Assembly (NCBI GenBank): GCA_030425395.1
Contig: JAUIAS010000009.1
Location: 58,175-122,174 of the forward strand
Direction: 5' to 3'
DNA from: Alphaproteobacteria bacterium
GTDB taxonomy: Bacteria; Pseudomonadota; Alphaproteobacteria; Rhodobacterales; Rhodobacteraceae
DNA length: 64,000 nt
Shown here: positions 8,434 through 17,228 of the stretch, piece by piece
Position numbering within the stretch: position 1 is the stretch's first letter
Layout: each line of letters starts with the position of its first letter
Position numbers and translations under genes: made by a program
Notes under the pieces: model-generated
What the model was told of the DNA's origin: nothing
The model's input: the letters and a program-made list of their open reading frames with translations, nothing else
The model's database searches: none

Positions 8434-10575
8434 TTAGCCTGCTGAGCGGGCTTCGGGTTGATACCCGATGGATTCCGAGGTGGTGAATCGGCCGCTGCGG
8501 GTTCTTTCGATCTTGCCTTCGCGCAGCAACTGGCCGAACGACCGCAGCCCGTCTTCGCGTGAGAAGTCGTCTTCCTTGATGGCGCGGATCTTGTTCATCA
8601 CCTGCGGGCGCGAGAATTCGTCCCGGCCTTCGACGATAGACAGATAGGCCGCTGCCGCCTCAAGCATTTCGGTCAGTTCCCGCGCGCCCACTGATGCGGC
8701 AAATTCGCGAAAGCTGGTGCGTCCTTCGACGGCCATTTCTTCGGCGACAACCTGCATCGGCGATGGCACACGGCGCGGGCGCACCGGCTGTTCCGCTGTG
8801 CGGGGGCGATCAGGCGAATCGATCCGTTGTTCCGCGACCAGCTTGAGCGGGGGAATGCGCGGGGCGTTTGGCCGTTCGCTGCGGCCTGTGGGGGCTGCAT
8901 CAGGGCGGCGGGGCCGAACAACGGTTGCCAGATCGCGGCGGTATTCGGTCTCGGGGTCTGTGGCATCGGCATCGTCATTGCCCTCCGCCGCGCGGGCCGC
9001 GACGGCGGCGCGCATCCGGGCGAATTCATCGCGACGGCGCGATTGTTCCGGGGCCTCCATCTTGGTTTCCGCTTCGGCCATCAGGCGCGACAGGGCTTCT
9101 TCTTCCGCGAGGGGGTCGGGCAGAGCGGTGCGAGCAGGAACGCGATCCGCCCGATCCCCCTTTTCCGGTTCCGGGGCGGTGGCAGTTTCCGCCTCAGAGC
9201 CGATCTCAGCTTCGATTTGTGCCAGTTCCTGGCGCAGCGCGTCTTCTTCATCAGGGTCGAGCAGACCCGCCGCGAGGGTGTCCTGATCCTCCTGTGCCGC
9301 CGCGTCCTGTGCGACGTCTTCCCGGTGCGCGTCTTCTTCGCCCGCGGTCACGTCGGCAGAGGCGGCATCGGGTGCCTGACCTTCGCCGGCCTCGGCCATG
9401 GCGCGGTCAAACTCTTCGCGGCTCACCTTGATGACACGGGCGCGCATCGGCTTGGCAGGGGCCTCCGGCTCTTGCGCCGAAACGCCCACCGCTTCCTCTG
9501 ACTGTTCGTCGGTCAGATCCTGAGGCGCTGCTTCTGACGGCTCCTCTTGGGGCGCGTCCGCAATCTCCGCCGCTTCAGGGGCGTCGTCATCATCGGCAAG
9601 GATGTTGCGAAGGTCGTCGCCATCGTCAAAGTCGTCTTCTTCACCATCGTCTTCCGAAAACAGGTCTTGGCGCGCTTCGTGGGCGTCCAGTTTGCCAAGG
9701 ATCATGGCCAGCTCGTCGGTGTTGGCGGTATCTTCTGCCGCGTCATCGGGGCTGTCTTCCGAAGGGTCTTGGGCAACCGCGTCGTCAACCACCTCGGCGG
9801 TCTCTTCCGCGATATCAACCACCTCGGCGGTCTCTTCCGCGATATCTTCGACAGTTTCCGCCGCCATGACTTCGATGGCGTTTTCCAGCCTGCCTATATC
9901 GGACCCGGTGTCTTCGACATCTTCGCCGATGATCTCCGAGATGTCTTGCGCCGCCGTGGCGAGGAAGTTCTCCGCGTGCTGATCCTCAGTGTATTCGGCC
10001 CGCGATGCATCCTGCTTGGCCACTACGGCGCGGATGCGTGCCAGCTTGGCGGCGATACTGTCCGACGTTAGCGGGGGCGTGGGCGTTTCGGCCTGTGGGA
10101 TCAGGGTTTCCGCCTCGGGTTCGTCCGCCTTGGGGTCTTCGGGCAGTACCGGAGCTACCGTTTCGGCAACCTGAACCGGTTCTTCCTTCTCCTCGGGGGC
10201 GTTCGCCATAGCGGTATCGTGATCGGAGGCGACATCCGTGGTAATGGCGGGCTGTGCCGCTGTTTCTTCGGCCGGGGGCTCCGGCTTGACGTCCTCTTGG
10301 GGTGGGGCCTGTTCGATCATGCTTCCGGCACGCAGAACCAGGCCATCCTCATCAAACCGCGCCTCAACCCGCCGGGCGATTTCCTTTTCCGCAATCCGCG
10401 CCAGCATTTCCGCATCGGGCACGGGCGGTTCAGCACCAAAGTACCGGTCGTTCGAAGCCAGATCGCGAAAATATTCCGCAATAGCTTTCATCGTGCCAAA
10501 TGAATCGTCAAAGCCTTCCAACGTGCAAGAGAAGGTCCCGTACGATACCGTCAGGATTTTATTATTTTGTACCAT
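8434..10575 (-). CDS. Large acidic two-domain protein of unknown function
   Basis: A 713-residue soluble protein. A conserved-looking N-terminal domain of about 90 residues (VQNNKILTVSYGTFSCTLEG ... EKEIARRVEARFDEDG) and a C-terminal domain of about 110 residues are joined by roughly 450 residues of very acidic, low-complexity sequence rich in E, A, D and T. The C-terminal part (FSRPQVMNKIRAIKEDDF, SREDGLRSFGQLLREGKI) reads like a winged-helix or similar small helical domain. Relatives are common in Rhodobacterales and are sometimes labelled chemotaxis protein CheA, but no HPt, kinase or CheW motif is visible. The start at 10575 is preferred over an upstream in-frame ATG (10620) because the VQNN block follows directly. 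The linker contains an exact 30-bp duplication. Confidence 0.75.
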   Translation of the reverse strand: MVQNNKILTVSYGTFSCTLEGFDDSFGTMKAIAEYFRDLASNDRYFGAEPPVPDAEMLARIAEKEIARRVEARFDEDGLVLRAGSMIEQAPPQEDVKPEPPAEETAAQPAITTDVASDHDTAMANAPEEKEEPVQVAETVAPVLPEDPKADEPEAETLIPQAETPTPPLTSDSIAAKLARIRAVVAKQDASRAEYTEDQHAENFLATAAQDISEIIGEDVEDTGSDIGRLENAIEVMAAETVEDIAEETAEVVDIAEETAEVVDDAVAQDPSEDSPDDAAEDTANTDELAMILGKLDAHEARQDLFSEDDGEEDDFDDGDDLRNILADDDDAPEAAEIADAPQEEPSEAAPQDLTDEQSEEAVGVSAQEPEAPAKPMRARVIKVSREEFDRAMAEAGEGQAPDAASADVTAGEEDAHREDVAQDAAAQEDQDTLAAGLLDPDEEDALRQELAQIEAEIGSEAETATAPEPEKGDRADRVPARTALPDPLAEEEALSRLMAEAETKMEAPEQSRRRDEFARMRAAVAARAAEGNDDADATDPETEYRRDLATVVRPRRPDAAPTGRSERPNAPRIPPLKLVAEQRIDSPDRPRTAEQPVRPRRVPSPMQVVAEEMAVEGRTSFREFAASVGARELTEMLEAAAAYLSIVEGRDEFSRPQVMNKIRAIKEDDFSREDGLRSFGQLLREGKIERTRSGRFTTSESIGYQPEARSAG
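9787..9846 (-). repeat. Exact 30-bp tandem duplication inside the acidic linker
   Basis: Two identical 30-bp units (9787-9816 and 9817-9846) follow each other in frame and encode the ten-residue block EETAEVVDIA twice. Zero divergence points to a recent slippage or unequal-exchange event. It stays in frame, so the protein is only lengthened by ten residues. Confidence 0.9.
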
Positions 10576-10712
10576 GCTGCGCTCGTCCTCTTCTTCTCGT
10601 GTCTCTTGCTCTAACTGCACATAACGATCAAAAACGGCCCGAATCTGAGCCTCTACCGTATCATTTTGTGTTTAGAATGTGATCTGTTTCCTAAAGGAGC
10701 ATGAATCGGGCC

Positions 10713-11405
10713 ATGTCGTTTGCGATTGTTCACACTGAGGAAACGGTTTGCCTTGTCGGCGGAGCGCCGTTCGCGGAAGACCTGCTGGATGAGGTGTCGG
10801 AACTGGCCCCAGTTCTGGCTGCCGCCGATGGCGGTGCGGCGCAATGCCTTGCCGCGGGGCGTCATCCCAAGGCGGTGATCGGCGATATGGATTCGCTGGA
10901 TTCGGATCTGGCAGCGCGTCTGGGGCCGGGTGTGGTGCACCGGATCGCGGAACAGGACAGCACCGATTTTGACAAGGCGCTGCGCCATTTGTCCTGTCCG
11001 CTGGTGATCGGTGTGGGATTTACCGGTGCGCGGATTGATCACGAACTTGCGGCCTATCACACGTTGCTGCGCCGCGCCGACAGGCTGTGCGTCCTTGTGG
11101 GGGAAACCGAAGTGGTGTTTCTGTGCCCGCCCGCCGTGAGCTTGCCGACCGAGGCAGGCGATACCGTGTCTTTGGTGCCCTTACGGCGATCATCGGGGCG
11201 GTCAACTGGGCTGGAATGGCCGATTGACGGGCTTGTCATGGAACCGGGGGGGCGCATCGGGACATCCAACCGCGCCACCGGGCCGGTGCAGATTGTGACC
11301 GATCATCCCGGTATGCTGGTTATTCTGCCGCGACGCCGCCTTGCACCTTTGGCGCGGTCTCTGGCGATTTTGCCAGATCGCGGGCGATGGCCCGCTCCCG
11401 CATGA
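10713..11405 (+). CDS. Thiamine diphosphokinase
   Basis: A 230-residue cytosolic enzyme that converts thiamine to thiamine diphosphate using ATP. Family marks are AADGGAAQCLAAG with PKAVIGDMDSLD (substrate and Mg binding), EQDSTDFDKALR (catalytic aspartates) and the late G-F-T-G-A-R-I-D-H-E block. The C-terminal beta domain holds the GLEWPIDG and SNRATG motifs. The ATG at 10713 is chosen because an AAAGGAG at 10693-10699 is too close to the alternative ATG at 10701. The last about 30 codons, past the usual end near MLVILPRR, overlap the convergent EamA gene by 86 bp and are probably a run-on tail. Confidence 0.93.
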   Translation: MSFAIVHTEETVCLVGGAPFAEDLLDEVSELAPVLAAADGGAAQCLAAGRHPKAVIGDMDSLDSDLAARLGPGVVHRIAEQDSTDFDKALRHLSCPLVIGVGFTGARIDHELAAYHTLLRRADRLCVLVGETEVVFLCPPAVSLPTEAGDTVSLVPLRRSSGRSTGLEWPIDGLVMEPGGRIGTSNRATGPVQIVTDHPGMLVILPRRRLAPLARSLAILPDRGRWPAPA

Positions 11406-12267
11406 CGATATAAAGACCTGACCCCACGGTGATCACGATCCCCACCGAGGCAAGCCCGTTGGGCAAATCTCCAAACACTGCCCAGCCGATCAACGTCGCA
11501 ATCGGAATTTCGAGGTATTGCATCGGTGCCAGCGTCGCTGCGGGTGCATAGCGAAGTGACCATGTCATCAGAAGGTGTCCACAGGTGCCAAGCGCCCCGA
11601 TGGCAAACAGCATCGGCCAATCCAGCCATGCTGGCATGGTCAATTCCAGAACAGCAACGCCCATGGCATCCCCGACCAACAGAAACGGGGCAAGAATCAA
11701 GACGGCCATCGCGCCGGATACGGCCTGAAGCCCGATGGGATCGGTTTCCTTTGCGATCTGGCGGGTGGTCAGGATAAAGAAAGAGAACGTGATCGCCACC
11801 AGCAAGGGCCAGAGCGCATTCCACCCCACGGCGGCAAAGCTGGGCTGGATCACCAGAAGCGTTCCGGCAAACCCGACCGCGCAGGCGATCAACCGCCGCC
11901 CGCCGACTTCTTCATCAAGGATAAACCGGCCCAAAAGCAACATGATGAACGGCATCACGAAGGCAATCGCGATGGCATCTGCCAGCGGCAGGTGTTTGAG
12001 CGCGGTGAACATCGCCCCGATGCCGATGATATGCAGCAAGGTGCGCTGCAAAGTCAGGCGGAGCACCCGCCCACGCATCCGCCATGGTCTTCCGGTCGCC
12101 GCGATCAACGGCACCAAAAGCAGCACCTGCACGGCAAAGCGAATAAACAGCAACAGCCCCAAAGGCACCGTATCGCCCAATATCTTGGCGACTGCGTCCC
12201 CCATCGGGGCGACAACGCAAAACCCCAACATGAGGCCAATACCAAGAACGGGACGATCCAAAGACAT
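11320..12267 (-). CDS. EamA-family (DMT superfamily) transporter
   Basis: A 315-residue inner-membrane protein with ten predicted transmembrane helices arranged as two EamA repeats. The opening GIGLMLGFCVVAPMGDAVAK and the second-repeat LAPMQYLEIPIATLIGWAVF are typical of the drug/metabolite exporter superfamily. Substrate cannot be told from sequence. The C-terminal tail after the last helix (about residues 290-315) is coded in DNA that also codes the end of thiamine diphosphokinase on the other strand. It stands alone on its strand, 145 bp upstream of the sdaA stop. Confidence 0.88.
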   Translation of the reverse strand: MSLDRPVLGIGLMLGFCVVAPMGDAVAKILGDTVPLGLLLFIRFAVQVLLLVPLIAATGRPWRMRGRVLRLTLQRTLLHIIGIGAMFTALKHLPLADAIAIAFVMPFIMLLLGRFILDEEVGGRRLIACAVGFAGTLLVIQPSFAAVGWNALWPLLVAITFSFFILTTRQIAKETDPIGLQAVSGAMAVLILAPFLLVGDAMGVAVLELTMPAWLDWPMLFAIGALGTCGHLLMTWSLRYAPAATLAPMQYLEIPIATLIGWAVFGDLPNGLASVGIVITVGSGLYIVMRERAIARDLAKSPETAPKVQGGVAAE

Positions 12268-12412
12268 TCAAGAACGCTAATTCCGCCGCTTGGGCGACGC
12301 AACATCTCAGGCAGGTGCGCGCGGGTCTTGTCCTGAAACAGGGCAGGGGTGACGCGCATCCGCGTCAGGGCCATCTGTTCTGCGGCGCTGCGTCAGCCGT
12401 CGATGGTATGGG

Positions 12413-13786
12413 TCAACAATTGGGCACGTTCACGGCAAGACCGCCCAGCGAAGTTTCCTTGTATTTCTCGCTCATGTCGGCCCCGGTCTGGCGCATGGTT
12501 TCTATGCAGGCGTCCAGGGGCACAAGATGGGTGCCATCGCCGCGCAGGGCCAGCGACGCGGCACTAACGGCCTTGATGGCCCCCAGCCCGTTGCGTTCGA
12601 TACAGGGCACCTGCACCAGCCCCTTGACCGGATCGCAGGTCATACCAAGGTGGTGTTCCAGAGCGATTTCGGCGGCATTCTCAACCTGTTCGGGCGTGCC
12701 TCCCATCACCGCGCACAGCCCCGCTGCCGCCATCGCGGCCGCGCTGCCCACTTCGGCCTGACAACCCGCTTCGGCCCCGCTGATCGAGGCGTTGAATTTA
12801 ACCAGCCCTCCGATGGCCGCCGCAGTCAGCAGAAAATCCTCTACATGTGCGGTCGAGGCACCGGGCACGTGATCAAGGTAATACCGGATCGTTGCCGGAA
12901 CGACACCGGCGGCACCGTTGGTCGGTGCGGTAACAACCTGACCGCCTGCGGCGTTTTCCTCGTTTACGGCCATGGCATATACGCTCATCCAGTCGTTGAT
13001 CGTATGGGGCGCGGTCAGGTTCATGCCGCGTTCATCCATCAGCGCGTCGTAAATTCCCTTGGCCCGTCGCTTGACGCCCAGCCCGCCGGGCAACACCCCG
13101 TCCGAAGCCAGCCCCCGGTCGATGCACGCGTTCATCACCTCCCATATGCGGGCGGTTCCTTGTCGCAATCTGGCATCGCCGTTGCGCGAAATCTCGTTGG
13201 CGCGCTTCATCGCTGCCACTGATTTGCCGGAGGCCCGCGCCATCTCAAGCATCTCTGCGGCGCTCTTGAAGGGATAGGGCACCGGTGTGCCTTCGTCGGT
13301 GTCCTTGCCTGCGGCAAGCTCTTCCTCGGTCATCACAAAGCCGCCGCCGATGGAGTAATAGACCTGCCTGAGGGTGACGTCGCCCTGGGCATCGGTGGCC
13401 ATCAGGATCATCCCGTTGGCATGGCCGGTCAGCTTGTGATCATAGTCAAAGGCGAGATCACGATCGGGGGAAAACGCCAGCGTGCCCAGCCCTTCCGGCG
13501 ATACGGTTCCGGTTTTGCGGATCTCGGCCAGCGCGGTTTCGGCGGCGTCGGCGTCATAGGTTTCGGGAACAAACCCCGCCAGCCCCAGAACGGTGGCACG
13601 GTCTGTGGCGTGTCCGACGCCGGTAAAGGCCAATGATCCATGCAGAGACGCGCGCAACCCCGCAAAGCGGAACGGCGAGGCGCGCATCAGGTCCAGAAAC
13701 CGTGCCGCTGCAACCATCGGACCCATGGTATGCGACGAAGACGGTCCGATGCCGACCTTGAACATATCAAAGACTGAGAGAAACAT
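12413..13786 (-). CDS. sdaA: L-serine ammonia-lyase (L-serine dehydratase), iron-sulfur type
   Basis: A 457-residue single-chain enzyme that deaminates L-serine to pyruvate using a [4Fe-4S] cluster. The N-terminal domain has the SSSHTMGPM signature; the C-terminal catalytic domain has [30 protein letters not shown] with the cluster cysteines. Length is standard. The ATG at 13786 starts [19 protein letters not shown], as in the family; a longer opening through the upstream GST is rejected. It begins one base after the GST stop, so the two genes are co-transcribed. Confidence 0.96.
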   Translation of the reverse strand: MFLSVFDMFKVGIGPSSSHTMGPMVAAARFLDLMRASPFRFAGLRASLHGSLAFTGVGHATDRATVLGLAGFVPETYDADAAETALAEIRKTGTVSPEGLGTLAFSPDRDLAFDYDHKLTGHANGMILMATDAQGDVTLRQVYYSIGGGFVMTEEELAAGKDTDEGTPVPYPFKSAAEMLEMARASGKSVAAMKRANEISRNGDARLRQGTARIWEVMNACIDRGLASDGVLPGGLGVKRRAKGIYDALMDERGMNLTAPHTINDWMSVYAMAVNEENAAGGQVVTAPTNGAAGVVPATIRYYLDHVPGASTAHVEDFLLTAAAIGGLVKFNASISGAEAGCQAEVGSAAAMAAAGLCAVMGGTPEQVENAAEIALEHHLGMTCDPVKGLVQVPCIERNGLGAIKAVSAASLALRGDGTHLVPLDACIETMRQTGADMSEKYKETSLGGLAVNVPNC

Positions 13787-13787
13787 T

Positions 13788-14498
13788 CTAAAGGGCACTC
13801 CCTTCTGGGGGCTGAGGATAATCGGGGGCGGAAAAGGGGTGTGGCCCCATGCCTTCTGCAATGCAGAGGCGGTCGGTGCTTTGGCGTTGTTCCAATGCGA
13901 TGCACATCGCGTGCAAGCCTGGATAGGCCGCCAGATCGAACCAGCCGCGATCCTCCACTGGATAAAGCTGTAGCCAGCGCAGCAGCGGGGCCAGATAGAG
14001 ATCGAGAGCGGACGGTTGCCGCGCACCCAGCCAGCCGGTCAGGCGCGGACGCGCTTCGGTTTCGATCAGCGCGACATGGGCGGTCAGCCGTGCCCTGACG
14101 GCGTCGCGCATCGCAGCATGATCCGTTTCGACACCATAGCGGTTGATGTAAAACAGTATCGCGGCATCCGCGTGCAGGGTGTTGGCGAGGAAAAACAACC
14201 AGTTCAGCGCCGCTGCCCGCATCGGATCGCGCGGATCGGGCAGCAAGCCGCCGTGCCGGTCGGCAAGCCACAAGAGAATGGCCCCGGTTTCGCTGATCGG
14301 GCCATCGGGGGTCTCAAGCGTTGGAATGCGCCCCGCCGGGTTCAGGGCGCGATAGCCCTTTGAGCGTTGGGCTGCTACGGCGCGGTCCACAAGGCAGGTG
14401 TCAAACGCGATGTCCAGTTCATCCAGCGCAAGCCGGATGATCATCGACGCGTTGTCGGGCGCATAGTGCAGGACATAAGGCTTGGTCATACCTGTCAT
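13788..14498 (-). CDS. Glutathione S-transferase family protein
   Basis: A 236-residue cytosolic protein with the two-domain GST layout: an N-terminal thioredoxin-like domain ending in NPAGRIPTLETPDGPISETGAI (cis-proline and glutathione-binding E-T), and a helical C-terminal domain with the SALDLYLAPLLRWL block. It lies directly upstream of sdaA with a one-base gap. The substrate is unknown; conjugation or thiol-disulfide chemistry are both possible. The divergent rpiA start is 146 bp away. Confidence 0.88.
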   Translation of the reverse strand: MTGMTKPYVLHYAPDNASMIIRLALDELDIAFDTCLVDRAVAAQRSKGYRALNPAGRIPTLETPDGPISETGAILLWLADRHGGLLPDPRDPMRAAALNWLFFLANTLHADAAILFYINRYGVETDHAAMRDAVRARLTAHVALIETEARPRLTGWLGARQPSALDLYLAPLLRWLQLYPVEDRGWFDLAAYPGLHAMCIALEQRQSTDRLCIAEGMGPHPFSAPDYPQPPEGSAL

Positions 14499-14644
14499 CT
14501 AACCACCGGCGAGGCTTTGGCTCAGCCCAAAAGCGACATTCCTGCGTGAAAACCGGTCAGACCGGGCCCGTGTTGGAAATCGGCCCTCGCCACGATAGGC
14601 TGGTGCAGCCTATAACCGCGGCAGACCGCAACAAAGGAGCCCCC

Positions 14645-15433
14645 ATGTCAGGAGAACTCTCGCTTATCGACAAAGCCAAGTTCGTGGCCGCGAAACGGGC
14701 AGCCGACATGGTCGAGGACGGTATGCGTGTGGGTCTGGGAACCGGGTCCACTGCCGCATGGCTGGTGCGTTGTCTTGGTGAACGGGTGCGCGATGACGGG
14801 CTGCGCATCAAGGGCGTGCCGACCTCGTCGCGCACGGCTGCGCTTGCCCGCGACGTGGGAATAGAGGTGATGTCACTGGATGAGGCGCGGTGGCTCGATC
14901 TGACGATTGACGGGGCCGACGAAATCGACGGTGAACTTAACCTGATCAAGGGCGGCGGCGGAGCGCTGCTTCAGGAAAAGATCGTGGCCACTGCCTCCGA
15001 CCGTATGGTGGTCATCGCAGATGCGGGCAAGGAGGTGGGCACCCTAGGGGCGTTTCCCCTGCCGGTCGAGATGATCCCGTTTGGCTGGCAAACAACACAG
15101 GCCCTTGTTGAGGAAACGCTGATTTCCATGGATGTTCTTGGCCGCAATTCTTCGTTGCGCATGAACGGTGACGCGGCCTTTGTGACCGATGAAGGCAACT
15201 ACATCCTTGATCTGCACCTCAAACGGATCGGCAACGCCCGGCAACTGGCGCTGGTTCTCAATCAGATGCCGGGAGTGGTGGAAAACGGGTTGTTCATTGA
15301 TATCTGCGATACGGTGATCGTCGGACATGGGGATGGGCGCATCTTGGTGCGCGACATCAACGAAGGCACGGTCGAGCACGAAAAGCTCGACTTTGTCGAA
15401 AGCAACAACCTGTTCGCCGACCTCGACGACTGA
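14645..15433 (+). CDS. rpiA: Ribose-5-phosphate isomerase A
   Basis: A 262-residue cytosolic enzyme of the pentose phosphate pathway that interconverts ribose 5-phosphate and ribulose 5-phosphate. Signature blocks are GLGTGSTAAWLV near residue 30, TIDGADEIDGELNLIKGGGGALLQEKI with the catalytic acids, and KEVGTLGAFPLPVEM. The ATG at 14645 is preceded by AAAGGAGC and gives the usual length; an upstream in-frame ATG is not needed. A hairpin follows at about 44 bp. Confidence 0.97.
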   Translation: MSGELSLIDKAKFVAAKRAADMVEDGMRVGLGTGSTAAWLVRCLGERVRDDGLRIKGVPTSSRTAALARDVGIEVMSLDEARWLDLTIDGADEIDGELNLIKGGGGALLQEKIVATASDRMVVIADAGKEVGTLGAFPLPVEMIPFGWQTTQALVEETLISMDVLGRNSSLRMNGDAAFVTDEGNYILDLHLKRIGNARQLALVLNQMPGVVENGLFIDICDTVIVGHGDGRILVRDINEGTVEHEKLDFVESNNLFADLDD

Positions 15434-15469
15434 ACCGCCCTTTGGTGGCACATCGTGGCCATTGGGTGC

Positions 15470-15498
15470 AAAAAAAGGGCCGCCCCGAAGGACGGCCC
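15470..15498. terminator. Stem-loop with A-run in the rpiA-gor gap
   Basis: An inverted repeat GGGCCG / CGGCCC (15477-15482 and 15493-15498) with further inner pairing is preceded by seven A. For rpiA transcription the downstream T-run is weak (TTTA), while on the minus strand the stem is followed by seven T. It may act in both directions. The rest of the 348-bp gap 15434-15781 has a small AAACCC..GGGTTT hairpin near 15559-15575 and a TTGACA at about 15577, but no gene that I can see. Confidence 0.55.
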
Positions 15499-15781
15499 AG
15501 TTTAATCGAGGGAGGTTCATGAAAAACGTGCTGCAACGGGACCGAACCTGTTCGGGGAGAAACCCGGAGGGGGTTTGACAAGCCCGGCCACGCCATAGTG
15601 CACAATGCAGGTCTTGCAGGTTGCGTGCCAAGTTGGCCACAACCGGGCCCGTGCGGGGCGCGAACCCTTGAATGACATCCTGTCCGCTCCCAATTTCTCG
15701 GGGTCGGGTTGTCGGGCTGTGCTGGCCTTCCCTGCCACGTTGTGAAATAGGTTTTCGCGAACCGCGAGAGGATGCAAACCC

Positions 15782-17155
15782 ATGAGCTTTGACTACGACC
15801 TTTTCGTGATCGGTGGCGGATCGGGCGGCGTGCGTGCGGCCCGCGTGGCCGCCGGACAGACCGGTGCCCGCGTGGCGCTGGCCGAAGACGACAGATACGG
15901 CGGCACCTGCGTGATCCGCGGTTGCGTGCCCAAGAAACTGATGGTGTTTGCATCTGAATTCCCCGAAATCGCTGAAACCGGCCGCGCTTATGGCTGGAAC
16001 ATGACCGAGGGCGATTTCGACTGGGGCGTGTTCCGGGGCAAGCTTCATGCTGAATTGGATCGGCTGGAAGGGATCTATCGCAACCTGCTGAAAAATTCCG
16101 GGGTCGAGAGTTTCGATGCCCGCGCCCGGATCAAGGACGCCCATACCGTGGCGCTGTCCACGGGAGAGGAATTCACCGCCAAGCATATTCTGGTGGCCAC
16201 CGGTGGCCGCCCGGTCCGGCCTGACATGCCCAACGCCCATCTTGGCATGGTCTCGGACGATATCTTCCTGATGGACAAGCTTCCGAAATCCATTCTGATT
16301 GTCGGTGGCGGGTATATCGCTTGTGAATTTGCCTGCGTCCTGCACGGTCTGGGCGTCGAGGTGACACAGTATTATCGTGGCGCGCAGATCCTGCGGGGCT
16401 TTGACGAAGAAGCGCGCGGCCTGATTGCCGACGCCATGTGCGAGCGCGGCATCAATCTGCATACCGGAACCAATATCGTGGACATGCAAAGCGTATCGGG
16501 CGACGCCGAAGGCGGCCCGATCCGGGTCAAGGCCACCAATGGTGCCGAGGCCGAATTCGACGCGGTTTTGTTTGCCACTGGGCGTGCGCCCAACACCGAT
16601 AACATGGGACTGGAAGAGGCCGGTGTCGAACTGGGGCGCGGCGGCGAAATTGTCGTGGACGCCTATAGCCAGACCCGCGTGCCGTCGATCTATGCGATTG
16701 GCGACGTCACCAACCGGGTGAACCTGACGCCGGTGGCCATCCGCGAGGGCATGGCGTTTGTGGAAACCGTGTTTAACGGCAACCCGACCCCGGTGGATCA
16801 CGATCTGATCCCCAGCGCCGTATTTACCCAGCCGGAATTCGGCACAATCGGGCTGAGCGAAGAAGCCGCAGCCGAACAGGAACCTATCGAGGTCTACTGC
16901 ACGTCCTTCCGCCCGATGAAGACCTCCTTTGCAGACCGGCCCGACAGGGTGCTGATGAAATTGATCGTCTCGCAGGAAACCCGCAAGGTTCTGGGCTGTC
17001 ACATCGTGGCCCCTGACGCGGGCGAAATGATTCAGTTGGCGGGCATCGCGGTCAAGATGGGGGCCACCAAGGAAGACTTTGACAGGACGGTTGCGGTGCA
17101 CCCGACCATGTCGGAAGAGCTCGTGACGATGAAAACGCCAACCCGGACGGCTTGA
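15782..17155 (+). CDS. gor: Glutathione-disulfide reductase
   Basis: A 457-residue FAD flavoprotein of the pyridine nucleotide-disulfide oxidoreductase family. It has the FAD dinucleotide fold (FVIGGGSGGVRAARVAA), the redox pair in GGTCVIRGCVPKK with Cys43 and Cys48, a second nucleotide fold (ILIVGGGYIACEFA), the IYAIGDVTN block and the C-terminal HPTMSEE catalytic His-Glu. The redox-site spacing and C-terminal motif fit glutathione reductase better than lipoamide dehydrogenase. It probably keeps the glutathione pool reduced in the cytosol. hflK starts 73 bp later. Confidence 0.93.
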   Translation: MSFDYDLFVIGGGSGGVRAARVAAGQTGARVALAEDDRYGGTCVIRGCVPKKLMVFASEFPEIAETGRAYGWNMTEGDFDWGVFRGKLHAELDRLEGIYRNLLKNSGVESFDARARIKDAHTVALSTGEEFTAKHILVATGGRPVRPDMPNAHLGMVSDDIFLMDKLPKSILIVGGGYIACEFACVLHGLGVEVTQYYRGAQILRGFDEEARGLIADAMCERGINLHTGTNIVDMQSVSGDAEGGPIRVKATNGAEAEFDAVLFATGRAPNTDNMGLEEAGVELGRGGEIVVDAYSQTRVPSIYAIGDVTNRVNLTPVAIREGMAFVETVFNGNPTPVDHDLIPSAVFTQPEFGTIGLSEEAAAEQEPIEVYCTSFRPMKTSFADRPDRVLMKLIVSQETRKVLGCHIVAPDAGEMIQLAGIAVKMGATKEDFDRTVAVHPTMSEELVTMKTPTRTA

Positions 17156-17228
17156 ATCCGGCGGGCGAACACACAGTTTACACTACAAGGCCGCCCACGG
17201 GCGGCGAAGTTCAGGGAAGAGAGCAAAC

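Noticed and set aside
9787..9846. Tandem repeat considered as a CRISPR or VNTR locus
   Set aside because: Only two units, no spacers, in frame within a coding region; kept as a simple internal duplication.
15577..15605. TTGACA-based promoter for gor
   Set aside because: No -10 box at a suitable spacing could be recognised, so it is not listed as a promoter.
15044..17101. 685-codon minus-strand open frame
   Set aside because: It runs antisense through rpiA and gor, both certain genes; long mirror frames are expected in GC-rich coding DNA.
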